Below, one piece after another: positions 43,992 to 50,799 of a DNA stretch of 64,000 bases. The position numbers were made by a program, and so were the translations under genes. The DNA comes from CAUZWH01 sp965247665 (GTDB lineage Bacteria > Pseudomonadota > Alphaproteobacteria > SHVV01): NCBI GenBank assembly GCA_965247665.1, contig CBDFHH010000005.1:124001-188000 (forward strand), read 5' to 3'. Each line of letters begins with the position of its first letter. Position 1 is the first letter of the stretch. Under the pieces are notes generated by a model. That model was not told the origin of the DNA. It searched no databases and saw only the letters and a list, made by a program, of their open reading frames with translations.

Positions 43992-44798
43992 CTAGCTCAC
44001 CACCGTTCGGCTGACTTCCTGGATCGTGGCGCCGGCAAGCTCGCGCCCGCCTTGCTTGATGAACGCGCGGATCGCCTTCTCGATCGCGTCGTGGGTGAAG
44101 AACGGTCGCAGCGCTTCGAGGTCAACGTCGGTATGGCTGAACGACGTGCACCGCCATGACGTTTGCAGCCGGGCAGTCGACGCGCCCGTACGCTGACGAG
44201 ATAGATCGGCGGCCCTTGCATCCCTTGCCGCCTCGGCCTCGCGCGCCTTCTCGGCCGCTTGCTCCGCCACCGCCTCGGCGTCGACCGCCGCCTCCAATTC
44301 AGCGTCGGTCTCGATGAGCTTGGCCTTCTCTGCCGCCTCGCGGGCGGCGCGTTCGGCTTCCTCGCGGGCCTTCCGTTCGGCCTCGGCGCGCGCCTTGCGT
44401 TCGGCATCGGCCTTCGCCGTCTGGTAGATCGTGAGCGCCCGCGTCATAAGCTGCTTCGCCTCGCTGATCTTCTCTACCAGGATCACCTTGAAGTAGTGGT
44501 CGACCAGCCGACCGCCTTCGAGGTAGGGCTCTTTCGCGGCGGCACGCGTCTTGCCGCACGCCTTCTCGAAGGCTGTCATCTGCTTGATAAAGTCGGCGAA
44601 CTTCCCAGCGGTCGCATCGCTGTCGATCGTCTTCGGAGCGCGAAGGGAAGCGTCCAGCAGGTCTTTCTTGCGCTGCACCAAGTCAGGGTGCCGCTCTTGC
44701 AGGAGGTTCAGGAACGCTTGCTCGTCGGTCGGCGGCTGGTTGTGGCCTGTGAGCGCATCGCGTTCACGGGTCGTGACTTCGTTCACATCGGTCTCCAT
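43992..44798 (-). CDS. Phage coiled-coil protein of the recombination operon
   Basis: 268 residues. N-terminal helical part (LTGHNQPPTDEQAFLNLLQE), then a long alanine/glutamate/arginine coiled coil (about residues 130-205, ERKAREEAERAAREAAEKA). A C-terminal domain follows (RCTSFSHTDVDLEALRPFF; AIRAFIKQGGREL). The position next to a YqaJ exonuclease and ERF protein suggests an accessory recombination role. ATG 44798 overlaps the exonuclease stop by 4 bp in TGATG-like fashion. Confidence 0.75.
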   Translation of the reverse strand: METDVNEVTTRERDALTGHNQPPTDEQAFLNLLQERHPDLVQRKKDLLDASLRAPKTIDSDATAGKFADFIKQMTAFEKACGKTRAAAKEPYLEGGRLVDHYFKVILVEKISEAKQLMTRALTIYQTAKADAERKARAEAERKAREEAERAAREAAEKAKLIETDAELEAAVDAEAVAEQAAEKAREAEAARDARAADLSRQRTGASTARLQTSWRCTSFSHTDVDLEALRPFFTHDAIEKAIRAFIKQGGRELAGATIQEVSRTVVS

Positions 44799-45502
44799 CA
44801 AAAGACGGGCGGGGCGGATGCGAGGTCGGTTGCGTCAACCTGTGCGGGCGCCGGATCAAGGGTCGGCTCACCCGAGACGCGCGCCGCCGTTGGCGCGCCG
44901 TAGGCCCGCACGCGATCGACCACGGTGCGGATCTCGGTTTCGAACCCGCCCACGGCCGTTGCCAGCTTGCCGATGTAGTCGTCATCGCGCTTGAGCCGCT
45001 TCACGAACAGCGGGAGGCCCGGCCAGAACACAACGAGATCGCACCACTGGCGCTCGGCGATCCATAGCTGCCCCTGCACCTGGGCGACATGCTCGGAGGG
45101 GAACCGGTCGTGCATGATCAGGTCGACCATGATGTGCGGCAAGGCCGTCTTGACCTCCAGCATCCCGTCCTCGCCGATCAGTCCGTCCGGGCTGCACCCG
45201 GTACCGTCCGCGGCGATGAACCCGACCTGCCGGACCTCGACGTCGTTCATGAAGGCGTAGAGGTCGCGGGCCTCGTCCTCCATCAGCTTGCCGCGCTCTA
45301 TGTGATGGTTGGTGTAGTTGTCCATCGGTTGCCCGGTGATGCGCTCGCCCGCAAGTTTGTGCAGGTAGGTGGCCCGGGTCTTCGAGGGAGCCGCGCCCTT
45401 TCCCTTCGCCAGCACGGTCTTGAACTCGCTGGCGGTCGGGATGCCGAGCCGGAGCGTGAACCACTCGGGCGAGTTCTGTTCGCAGTCGTGGATGACGGGC
45501 AT
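44798..45502 (-). CDS. YqaJ/lambda-exonuclease family recombinase nuclease
   Basis: 234 residues. The PD-(D/E)xK nuclease landmarks are SPEWFTLRLGIPTASEF at the start, the Asp in AADGTGCSPDGLIGEDG and the E-x-K pair in MLEVKTALPH. QVQGQLWIAERQWCDLVVF follows and completes the YqaJ pattern. It would resect double-strand ends 5' to 3' to feed the ERF annealing protein encoded just upstream. The start is ATG 45502 behind AGGAGG. Confidence 0.9.
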   Translation of the reverse strand: MPVIHDCEQNSPEWFTLRLGIPTASEFKTVLAKGKGAAPSKTRATYLHKLAGERITGQPMDNYTNHHIERGKLMEDEARDLYAFMNDVEVRQVGFIAADGTGCSPDGLIGEDGMLEVKTALPHIMVDLIMHDRFPSEHVAQVQGQLWIAERQWCDLVVFWPGLPLFVKRLKRDDDYIGKLATAVGGFETEIRTVVDRVRAYGAPTAARVSGEPTLDPAPAQVDATDLASAPPVF

Positions 45503-45504
45503 CG

Positions 45505-46320
45505 CTAAAAAACCTCCTGTTCGTCGTCTTCGTTCCGCTCGCGCAGCTTGGCCCGCTTCCGGTCCAACGTGTCGCGCACGAACTCGAACTGCGCTTGCGG
45601 AATCTGGTCCAGCGACTCGACTTTCAGCCACGCGTAGAAGGCGGCGCGAACCTGCTCGGGGTTGTCGGATGCGTCGGCAATCTCGGCCAGCATCCACGAC
45701 AAGGTGTTCTTATCCTCGTCGCAGATAAGCGCCGGAGCGCCGCTGCCGGCGTCGTCATCTTGCCCCTCGGTCGACAGTCCGGTGATCGCCAGCAACGTGT
45801 AGCGCTGGAGGTAGGTCACGGTGGATCCGATCGCCTGGATCGGGTTCTTGCTGCCGGAGGTATCCGGCGGCGCGGTCAGACGAACGCGCTCGCCGTGACC
45901 GTCACGGTGCGTGAGCGTGCAGGTGACGGTAATGCCGTGCTCGTTCTGATCGGTCGCCCACGAGAATGACAGACCGTGCGTCGAAAGCGCTGGGCCGAGC
46001 TTGTTGCAGACCTCATCGAGCGTCGCGTGATCGTAGTCGGTGGATTCGTTGGTGCGGCGGCTGGTGAATCCGACATGGCGGTTTTTCACGATCTTCGGCG
46101 GGTCCGCCTTGAACGCCGAGAGCGCCGCGACGTACGCCTTCTTCGCCTCGTCCTCCTGCCATCGGCGATGCAGGTCCATGAGCTTGTCCAGCTTGTCGAG
46201 TTCGGCCCCCTTCTCGACCGCGATCTGGAGCATTTCCATCGGTGTGATCGCAGCGCGATCCCGGGTCGCTCCGTCGCCGTTGGGGTCGGTCGTCGCGACC
46301 GCCGTGTTTGCCTCAGCCAT
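45505..46320 (-). CDS. ERF family single-strand annealing protein
   Basis: 271 residues. The ERF core is visible as FKADPPKIVKNRHVGF, YDHATLDEVCNKLGPALSTHGLSFSW, and the strongly typical IQAIGSTVTYLQRYTLLAITGL. ERF proteins form rings that anneal complementary single strands in phage recombination. It partners the adjacent exonuclease (2-bp gap). The C-terminal tail is acidic (RNEDDEQEVF). Confidence 0.93.
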   Translation of the reverse strand: MAEANTAVATTDPNGDGATRDRAAITPMEMLQIAVEKGAELDKLDKLMDLHRRWQEDEAKKAYVAALSAFKADPPKIVKNRHVGFTSRRTNESTDYDHATLDEVCNKLGPALSTHGLSFSWATDQNEHGITVTCTLTHRDGHGERVRLTAPPDTSGSKNPIQAIGSTVTYLQRYTLLAITGLSTEGQDDDAGSGAPALICDEDKNTLSWMLAEIADASDNPEQVRAAFYAWLKVESLDQIPQAQFEFVRDTLDRKRAKLRERNEDDEQEVF

Positions 46321-46423
46321 CCTTCAACTCCTTGCTATGCCTTGCCCATGCTCCACCCCAAACGGTGATCCACCAGCGCCATTGCTGGCGCACGGCGCGG
46401 AACAGGCCGCGGCGCTTCGTCAT
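46313..46423 (-). CDS. 36-residue phage microprotein, Trp/Arg-rich
   Basis: Frame ATG 46423 to TGA 46313, sequence beginning MTKRRGLFRAVRQQWRWW and ending RHSKELKDG. It overlaps the preceding microprotein stop by 4 bp (ATGA) and the ERF start by 8 bp, so it fits the coupled operon. It resembles the 42-residue product just upstream (LFR...RQ.WR.W pattern). Function unknown; membrane or nucleic-acid association is possible. Confidence 0.5.
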   Translation of the reverse strand: MTKRRGLFRAVRQQWRWWITVWGGAWARHSKELKDG

Positions 46424-46548
46424 GACGATGCCGAACCCCTGTCCTTGTCGATGAGGGTTGGGCCGCCTGGTGCCCGTTTCGTGGTTTGCCAGAAGCGCCA
46501 GCACTGGCGCAGCAGGCGGGCGAGTGTGCGAAAGAGGGGGCGCATCAT
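46420..46548 (-). CDS. 42-residue phage microprotein, Trp/Arg-rich
   Basis: Frame ATG 46548 to TGA 46420, beginning MMRPLFRTLARLLRQCWRFW. It overlaps the stop of the 74-residue gene upstream and the ATG of the 36-residue gene downstream, each by 4 bp. The amphipathic basic/aromatic character matches its neighbour, suggesting tandem duplication of a micro-ORF. Unknown function. Confidence 0.5.
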   Translation of the reverse strand: MMRPLFRTLARLLRQCWRFWQTTKRAPGGPTLIDKDRGSASS

Positions 46549-46769
46549 GCGGCAGGCTCCGGATCGTAGGGATGCAGATGTTCGATGCCGGCGATCCCGG
46601 TTTCGTCCAGTACGCGGCGGCAGCGTCGCTCGATCGACGGGTGGACAGGGTGCGATGCTTGGCTCGCCAGATACGCCGCGGCCGTCGCCGGGGATAGCGC
46701 ACCCCGCCCGCGCAAGGCCTGCGACGCCGCCCAATAGTGCGCGGCCAGAGTTTCGAGGGAGGCGCTCAT
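46545..46769 (-). CDS. 74-residue hypothetical phage protein
   Basis: Frame ATG 46769 to TGA 46545. Reads SASLETLAAHYWAASQALRG then HPVHPSIERRCRRVLDET and ends DPEPAA. Compact, probably helical. ATGA overlaps on both sides. No recognised family. Confidence 0.6.
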   Translation of the reverse strand: MSASLETLAAHYWAASQALRGRGALSPATAAAYLASQASHPVHPSIERRCRRVLDETGIAGIEHLHPYDPEPAA

Positions 46770-46999
46770 CCCGCGACTCTCTCGCACTCGCCGGTGATCG
46801 CCGCTGCCCGCAACTGAGCCCGGAGTGCGACCCGGGCGACATGCTTCCAGCGCGGATTGCCGCCGACTTTCATCCACACGGCGATGGCCGTGCAGCGCTT
46901 GTGGATTTCCAACAGCGACCGAGAATCGCGGCGGCGCCACATGCGCGCCGCCGGACTGTATCGAGCGCGATATTTCGTGCTGCGCGGTTCGCGCGTCAT
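46766..46999 (-). CDS. 77-residue basic phage protein
   Basis: Frame ATG 46999 to TGA 46766. Strongly basic: TREPRSTKYRARYSPAARMW, then ALRAQLRAAAITGECERVAG. Tight overlaps with both neighbours (TGATG upstream, ATGA downstream). Probably nucleic-acid binding; no family recognised. Confidence 0.6.
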   Translation of the reverse strand: MTREPRSTKYRARYSPAARMWRRRDSRSLLEIHKRCTAIAVWMKVGGNPRWKHVARVALRAQLRAAAITGECERVAG

Positions 47000-47424
47000 C
47001 AGCCGCACGACCTCTCCCTCGAGGCTTCCGCGACCCAAACGCCGTCGGCGCGCAGGCGAGGCGTGCTGACGTAGGGGCCGTACATGAACCCCCAGCCCGC
47101 GTAGAACTCGTTGGCGCGCCGGACCACCGCATCGCGCGTCGGGCCTTCGATCAGGTATCGGGGTTTGTCGAGGCTGGCGATGGGCGTGACGGTTGCGGCA
47201 AGCTCGATCGCGGCGACAAATACAGGGGGGTCGATCCGCTCGGCCTCACGCGCGCCGGCTTCGCGGTTGAAGGTCTGCGCGAACGCCTCGGCCTGGTCCC
47301 TAGTGTCGAAACACAGCGAAACGACGTTGGCAGCGCGGGTGGCGGAGAAGGCGCCGGCTAGAAGCTCGGCGGCGGTCGGCTCAGGTTCCTCGTCGTGGTG
47401 GGCAACGGCCTTGATGGCTGACAT
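46999..47424 (-). CDS. First gene of the leftward prophage operon, unknown
   Basis: 141 residues from ATG 47424, which has a strong ribosome site (GGAGGGACGC). A short acidic start is followed by an alpha/beta part: NVVSLCFDTRDQAEAFAQTF and WGFMYGPYVSTPRLRADG. It is the promoter-proximal gene under the operator-covered promoter at 47451-47479, the position of lambda N. No resemblance to known antiterminators is visible, so its function is open. Confidence 0.7.
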   Translation of the reverse strand: MSAIKAVAHHDEEPEPTAAELLAGAFSATRAANVVSLCFDTRDQAEAFAQTFNREAGAREAERIDPPVFVAAIELAATVTPIASLDKPRYLIEGPTRDAVVRRANEFYAGWGFMYGPYVSTPRLRADGVWVAEASRERSCG

Positions 47425-47443
47425 GCGTCCCTCCAACGGAGTG

Positions 47444-47493
47444 TGTTGGAAATATAAACACGATATGTGTTTGCGTCAACACACTAAGTGTTT
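47444..47493 (-). promoter_or_regulatory. Leftward early promoter with two repressor-type operators (PL/OL-like)
   Basis: Read on the minus strand: -35 TTGACG (47474-47479), a 17-bp spacer and -10 TATATT (47451-47456), a near-consensus sigma-70 promoter for the operon starting at 47424. Two 17-bp dyads of form AAACAC-N5-GTGTTT cover it. One at 47456-47472 is perfect and fills the spacer. One at 47477-47493 has one mismatch and overlaps the -35. Their centres are 21 bp apart, i.e. two helical turns. Confidence 0.8.
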
Positions 47494-47561
47494 GGTTGCC
47501 AGAAATTTCTGCTACACTCCCCACGCGCGGCCGCTCAGGCGGGACACGAGGTCAGGGATGG

Positions 47562-47993
47562 GTGGAGGGAAAGGGCCGCAAAACCGCCGGCGTAGCCGCC
47601 GTGCGCGAGTTCAAAGCCATGCTTGCCGGAGAGAAGGCACAATTGGGCGTGTTCTTCTGTCGCAGCGACCCATCACCTGAGATGACGCGAACGGCAGCAT
47701 CCGCCGGCTTCCACCGGATCGGCACGCGCCAGACGCCTCGGCTTCAGATCGTATCGCTCAAAGAATGGTACGCTGGACAGCGCCCACAATTGCCCCTCGC
47801 GCCGCCCGCCGTCCTAGCGGCTTACGCCGTCTCAGCCATCGCCATAGTCCGGCACTCGTCCAAGCCGCGCATGGAACTTCGGCTCCCCGTACTCGCCCGC
47901 GTCGGGGTCGCTGGCAACGGTGTAGGCGTCCACGCCAGCGTAGCGGCCGGTCTCGTAGAGTTTCTGCGCCCGCACCTTAGCCACCGCGGGTAG
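47562..47993 (+). pseudogene. Fragment resembling the C-terminal domain of a DNA methyltransferase
   Basis: From GTG 47562 the frame reads GKGRKTAGVAAVREFKAMLA, then AQLGVFFCRSDPSPEMTRTA, SAGFH, and PRLQIVSLKEWYAG with QRPQLPL. This resembles the restriction-like C-terminal domain of some type III/adenine methyltransferases (after the catalytic part). No methylase motifs are present. After about position 47795 the frame only mirrors the antisense gene at 47832-47984. I take it as a stranded fragment; a short functional protein is possible. Confidence 0.4.
47832..47984 (-). CDS. 50-residue phage microprotein
   Basis: Frame GTG 47984 to TGA 47832. Sequence VRAQKLYETGRYAGVDAYTV followed by GEYGEPKFHARLGRVPDYGDG. 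It is balanced, non-repetitive and has a sensible aromatic/charged pattern, unlike shadow frames. It lies 11 bp downstream of the secreted protein gene at 47996-48340 on the same strand. Unknown function. Confidence 0.5.
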   Translation of the reverse strand: MAKVRAQKLYETGRYAGVDAYTVASDPDAGEYGEPKFHARLGRVPDYGDG

Positions 47994-47995
47994 TC

Positions 47996-48340
47996 TCACT
48001 CGCAACCACCCATCACAGTGAGTACTTCATGAAGCCATACCCGCTCGCCGGCGGTGCTCATTTTGTCAATCGCCTTTGCCGTCTCGATCATCTCCAATTG
48101 GACGCCGACATCGGGAAATAGAAAAGAGACGGGCAATCCCGCTCCGTCCTGCGGTGCCAAATACCAACCCTTGCCGATGACATGCGTAAACCTCATTCGC
48201 GCTTCGCAGGGCCGCTCAAGAAGAATTGCAACCTCGTTCCACAGTCGCTCCTCGCCGTCTGACGCTTTCGCCACATATGGATATCCCGCTACCCCCAACG
48301 CGCTGACCAGCGCCAGCGCCGTAAGCGTGTGTCGTTTCAT
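47996..48340 (-). CDS. Secreted small phage protein (possible lysogenic conversion gene)
   Basis: 114 residues with a signal peptide (LTALALVSALGVAGYPYVAKA). The mature region has CEARMRFTHVIGKGWYLAP and a C-terminal Cys (VMGGCE). Its first codons (MKRHTLTALALVSALG) resemble, at DNA level too, those of the secreted protein at 59463-60284 (MKRQTLAVLAVVAALG). It sits just downstream of the repressor gene on the same strand, so it could be expressed in the lysogen. Confidence 0.7.
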   Translation of the reverse strand: MKRHTLTALALVSALGVAGYPYVAKASDGEERLWNEVAILLERPCEARMRFTHVIGKGWYLAPQDGAGLPVSFLFPDVGVQLEMIETAKAIDKMSTAGERVWLHEVLTVMGGCE

Positions 48341-48353
48341 GGCTTCCTCCCCT

Positions 48354-49022
48354 TCACCTGTCGAAATCCATCACGAGCTGCCGGACTACGCCGCAGATCA
48401 CCGCTGATTTGGTGATCTCCGTGATCGGATAGCGTGGGTTCAACGGTTTCAGAAACCGGCGGTGGCCGTCGATCACCAACTGCTTAAACGTAGCTTCGTC
48501 GCTGCTTTCGAGTCGGATAACCACGTAAGAGCCGTTCTTCGCCTGCTGGGTGGGCTCCACGGTGATGATCGAGCCGTCCGGAAAGCTGTCGCCACCGGGC
48601 GCCTGCATGCTGTCGCCGTCGATCCTCAGTGCAAAGGCACGGTTCGAGTACCGCCTGGTAACGGGAATGAGGCGCTCGTACTGGCCGGGCTCGTGCGGGT
48701 TCTCGACTTCCGCCCACTCTCCCGCGCGAACCCAGGAGATCAGCGGCAGATATTGTGTGATCTCGGGGCCGGGTGAGGTGTTGGCGACATTTGGTCTCTC
48801 GGTACCGTTCAACTTCGGCTCATTGCCCGTCAACAGCCACTCAAAGCGGACATCGGTGCAATCGGCGAGGCGCTGGATGTCTGAAAGGGACGGCTCACGC
48901 TCATCACGCTCATAGTTGCCGATTCGTCCCTGCCCGTTTTTCCACCCGCATCGTGCTGCGAGTTCCGCTTGGCTGAGCCCTTGCGCCACGCGCGCCTCGC
49001 GGATTCTGACGCCGAGTGTCAT
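48354..49022 (-). CDS. Prophage repressor, HTH + S24 peptidase (CI/C2-like)
   Basis: 222 residues. An N-terminal HTH_XRE domain (IREARVAQGLSQAELAARCG; NYERDEREPSLSDIQRLAD) is joined to a LexA-like S24 domain. That domain has catalytic Ser in RIDGDSMQAPGG and Lys in SSDEATFKQLVI. Self-cleavage on DNA damage would trigger induction. The start ATG 49022 has no ribosome site; a TGATAC hexamer 10 bp upstream could make a leaderless mRNA, as seen for several CI repressors. An operator overlaps that hexamer. Confidence 0.92.
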   Translation of the reverse strand: MTLGVRIREARVAQGLSQAELAARCGWKNGQGRIGNYERDEREPSLSDIQRLADCTDVRFEWLLTGNEPKLNGTERPNVANTSPGPEITQYLPLISWVRAGEWAEVENPHEPGQYERLIPVTRRYSNRAFALRIDGDSMQAPGGDSFPDGSIITVEPTQQAKNGSYVVIRLESSDEATFKQLVIDGHRRFLKPLNPRYPITEITKSAVICGVVRQLVMDFDR

Positions 49023-49032
49023 GCGAGAGACG

Positions 49033-49097
49033 GTATCACGCTGTGTGTTGGCCCAAAGGAAACGTTTTGTGTTGACGGTCAAACACATTTCGTGCTT
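49033..49097. promoter_or_regulatory. Divergent cI/cro operator-promoter region (OR-like)
   Basis: Three dyads of the AAACAC-N5-GTGTTT class lie between the repressor and the Cro-like gene. They are 49034-49050 (TATCAC-N5-GTGTTG), a weaker one at 49058-49074 (GGAAAC-N5-GTGTTG) and 49081-49097 (AAACAC-N5-GTGCTT). Centres are 23-24 bp apart. TTGACG at 49072-49077 is the candidate rightward -35; TGATAC on the minus strand (49033-49038) the candidate repressor -10. The third site with its TTGACG closely resembles the promoter at 47451-47479, so both regions share an ancestor. Confidence 0.7.
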
Positions 49098-49108
49098 GAA
49101 CCTGGTGT

Positions 49109-49336
49109 ATGTCGATATTCAAGCGGTTTCGCGAACACGTGCGGTGGTCACAAGCCGACTTGGCTGCGCGGCTGGGGTTGTCGGGCCAAAGTACCGTCGG
49201 TAACTACGAGCGCGGTGACCGGCTGCCCGAAATCGATGTGGCGTACCGGTTTCTCGACTTGGCGCGAGCGCATGGGTTCCAGGCAACCCTCGAAGACATT
49301 TACCCGCGCGCTCCCGACCGTGAGGATGCCGCCTGA
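49109..49336 (+). CDS. Cro-like HTH regulator
   Basis: 75 residues, a single HTH_XRE domain: FREHVRWSQADLAARLGLSG then NYERGDRLPEIDVAYRFLDL. Divergent from the S24 repressor and first gene of the rightward operon, the position of cro. The ATG at 49109 is only about 35 bp from the candidate -35, so the leader is very short or absent. It presumably competes for the shared AAACAC/GTGTTT operators. Confidence 0.88.
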   Translation: MSIFKRFREHVRWSQADLAARLGLSGQSTVGNYERGDRLPEIDVAYRFLDLARAHGFQATLEDIYPRAPDREDAA

Positions 49337-49404
49337 TGGGTGGCCGCATCGCTGCGTTCGTTGCGGGTGTCATCACGGGCGCAATCTTCATGGCATCGCC
49401 CTGA
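49336..49404 (+). CDS. 22-residue hydrophobic micro-ORF
   Basis: ATG 49336 overlaps the Cro-like stop (TGATG) and runs to TGA 49402-49404, encoding GGRIAAFVAGVITGAIFMAS, a single potential membrane helix. The overlap supports translation, but 22 codons can occur by chance. Confidence 0.3.
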   Translation: MGGRIAAFVAGVITGAIFMASP

Positions 49405-49411
49405 CACGGCC

Positions 49412-49858
49412 ATGACTGAGTCAACGAGCACTCGGCACGATCATGCCACTCGCCGCCTCGCCGCCACGATGCGCCTCTATGTTGGGCGCGGCCGGCCTTA
49501 CTCGTCGGAGTCGCTTGCCGAGGCGACCGGCATCCCCGAGCGCACCATCCGCAGCTATCAGATGGGCCACGCAACGCCCGGTCTCACCAACCTGCTGGCA
49601 CTGATCAACTGCCTGGGCGGGGTGTTCGCTGCCGCTTGTTTGGAGGATGCCGGCGTCGTGACGGTGCTGACCCACGACGATCTTGAAGTCGACCCCCACC
49701 AGCTCGCCACGCTGAAAGCGGAAAGCCTCGCCAAGCTTGTCGCGGCGCTTGAGGACGGACGGATCGACTACACCGAGGCGCCGGAGTTGCTAGCCCTGGC
49801 GCGGCGGCTCATGCCGCTGCTCGCTGCCTTCGTGCGGACGCATGGAGCGGCGCCATGA
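49412..49858 (+). CDS. HTH regulator in the CII position
   Basis: 148 residues. The middle has an HTH pattern: SSESLAEATGIPERTIRSYQ then LTNLLALINCLGGVFAAACL. A helical C-terminal part (ATLKAESLAKLVAALEDGRI; LALARRLMPLLAAFVRTHG) could oligomerise. Lying second after cro, it occupies the place of lambda cII or a replication regulator. ATG 49412 fits the domain start. No direct CII sequence similarity is evident, so the role is inferred from position. Confidence 0.75.
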   Translation: MTESTSTRHDHATRRLAATMRLYVGRGRPYSSESLAEATGIPERTIRSYQMGHATPGLTNLLALINCLGGVFAAACLEDAGVVTVLTHDDLEVDPHQLATLKAESLAKLVAALEDGRIDYTEAPELLALARRLMPLLAAFVRTHGAAP

Positions 49859-50094
49859 CCCGCCATACGAATCCCGTGCGAAAGTCGGGGAGCTGGTTGC
49901 GATGTCCGATAGTCCCGAGGGGCTGCAGGGCGATCAGCGTCGATCCGGCGAGTAGGGCGAGCCGTGGCGCCGGAGGCCACGGCCGCAAACGTCAGCGCAG
50001 GCGTGACGGCGGGGAGAGACCCGCATCATCAGTTCTCCCTAGAAACTGGCCGGGGTGCCTCACGCCGCCCCGGCCTCCTTCTCCGGAGGTCTAA
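49855..50094 (+). CDS. Doubtful 79-residue basic ORF
   Basis: ATG 49855 overlaps the previous stop by 4 bp (ATGA), but the product (RHTNPVRKSGSWLRCPIVP...; GHGRKRQRRRDGGERP) is arginine/proline-rich with no family pattern. It runs through a hairpin at 50048-50075. It may be only the 3' untranslated part of the cro operon. Confidence 0.3.
   Translation: MTRHTNPVRKSGSWLRCPIVPRGCRAISVDPASRASRGAGGHGRKRQRRRDGGERPASSVLPRNWPGCLTPPRPPSPEV
50048..50075. terminator. Possible hairpin between cro operon and hicB
   Basis: GGCCGGGG at 50048-50055 pairs with CCCCGGCC at 50068-50075 around a 12-nt loop. It lies between converging transcription units. No T-run follows, so it is weak as a Rho-independent terminator. 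Confidence 0.35.
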
Positions 50095-50498
50095 TGCTGG
50101 CCTTCGAGTTCGTTTCGCGCCGCGCTGGACAGAAACGCCGAGCGGGTCATGCCGCGCCGGTTGGCTTCGTCATCGATGGCCTGCAACAGCCCGTAGTCCA
50201 GCGAGACATTGACCCGTCGCGGCGATCCCTTGTCCAAGATCAAGGGGACGAAGCAGACGACCGCGCTCTCGCGCCACTCGTCAAGGCCGTGGTCCGCCTC
50301 AACCGCCTGAACGGTACGCGGCGCCGGAATGTCCTCTCCGTCCTGGATCATGCCTTCGACGTGGAAGGCAAGCGCTTCGGCGCCGCGGCGGATAGCCTCA
50401 TCGATTGTGCCGCCGTCCGAGACGCACCCCGGAAAGTCGGGAAAGCTGATGCCATAACCCGGGTCGTCATCAGCGTGAATGAACGCGATGTAACGCAT
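50091..50498 (-). CDS. hicB: HicB antitoxin
   Basis: 135 residues. The HicB RNase-H-like fold starts YIAFIHADDDPGYGISFPDFPGC and continues SDGGTIDEAIRRGAEALAFHV. The C-terminus is a ribbon-helix-helix DNA-binding part (RRVNVSLDYGLLQAIDDEAN). It neutralises HicA and autoregulates the pair. The start lies 12 bp after hicA on the same strand, giving the toxin-first order usual for hicAB. Confidence 0.92.
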   Translation of the reverse strand: MRYIAFIHADDDPGYGISFPDFPGCVSDGGTIDEAIRRGAEALAFHVEGMIQDGEDIPAPRTVQAVEADHGLDEWRESAVVCFVPLILDKGSPRRVNVSLDYGLLQAIDDEANRRGMTRSAFLSSAARNELEGQH

Positions 50499-50510
50499 GT
50501 TGTTCTCCTG

Positions 50511-50699
50511 CTACTTCCAACCGGCCTGCTTGTAGATCGATACAACGGTTCCGCGTTTGAGGTCCCGTTTTGGGTGAGGCACGGTCACGCGGCCTGGCTT
50601 GGTGGGGTGTTTGAACTGCCAGTGACCGCCCTTCACGGCCACACGAACCCAGCCGTCCTGCTCCAAAAGCTTGATCAGTTTACGGCTGTTGCGTTCCAT
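50511..50699 (-). CDS. hicA: HicA mRNA interferase toxin
   Basis: 62 residues with a double-stranded RNA-binding-like fold: RNSRKLIKLLEQDGWVRVA, the catalytic His in VKGGHWQFKHPTKPG, and VTVPHPKRDLKRGTVVSI. HicA cleaves mRNA/tmRNA when free of HicB. ATG 50699 is preferred; an upstream in-frame ATG at 50732 would start inside the palindromic operator. Confidence 0.93.
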   Translation of the reverse strand: MERNSRKLIKLLEQDGWVRVAVKGGHWQFKHPTKPGRVTVPHPKRDLKRGTVVSIYKQAGWK

Positions 50700-50715
50700 T
50701 TTCGGCCTCTTATCT

Positions 50716-50733
50716 TGTGTATATATATACACA
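50716..50733. promoter_or_regulatory. Perfect 18-bp palindrome upstream of hicA
   Basis: TGTGTATATATATACACA is its own reverse complement. It lies 17 bp upstream of the hicA ATG, within the likely promoter, and is by far the most AT-rich dyad nearby. It is the probable HicB ribbon-helix-helix operator. Confidence 0.65.
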
Positions 50734-50799
50734 TTATTGGGCGGATTGTCAAGGGTTTTTACGCAGCATCATACACAAACTAGTGAGAAAGGAACTCAC

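Noticed and set aside
49336..49404. Toxin or holin call for the 22-residue hydrophobic ORF after cro
   Set aside because: Only a membrane-helix-like stretch is visible; length is too short to assign any function.
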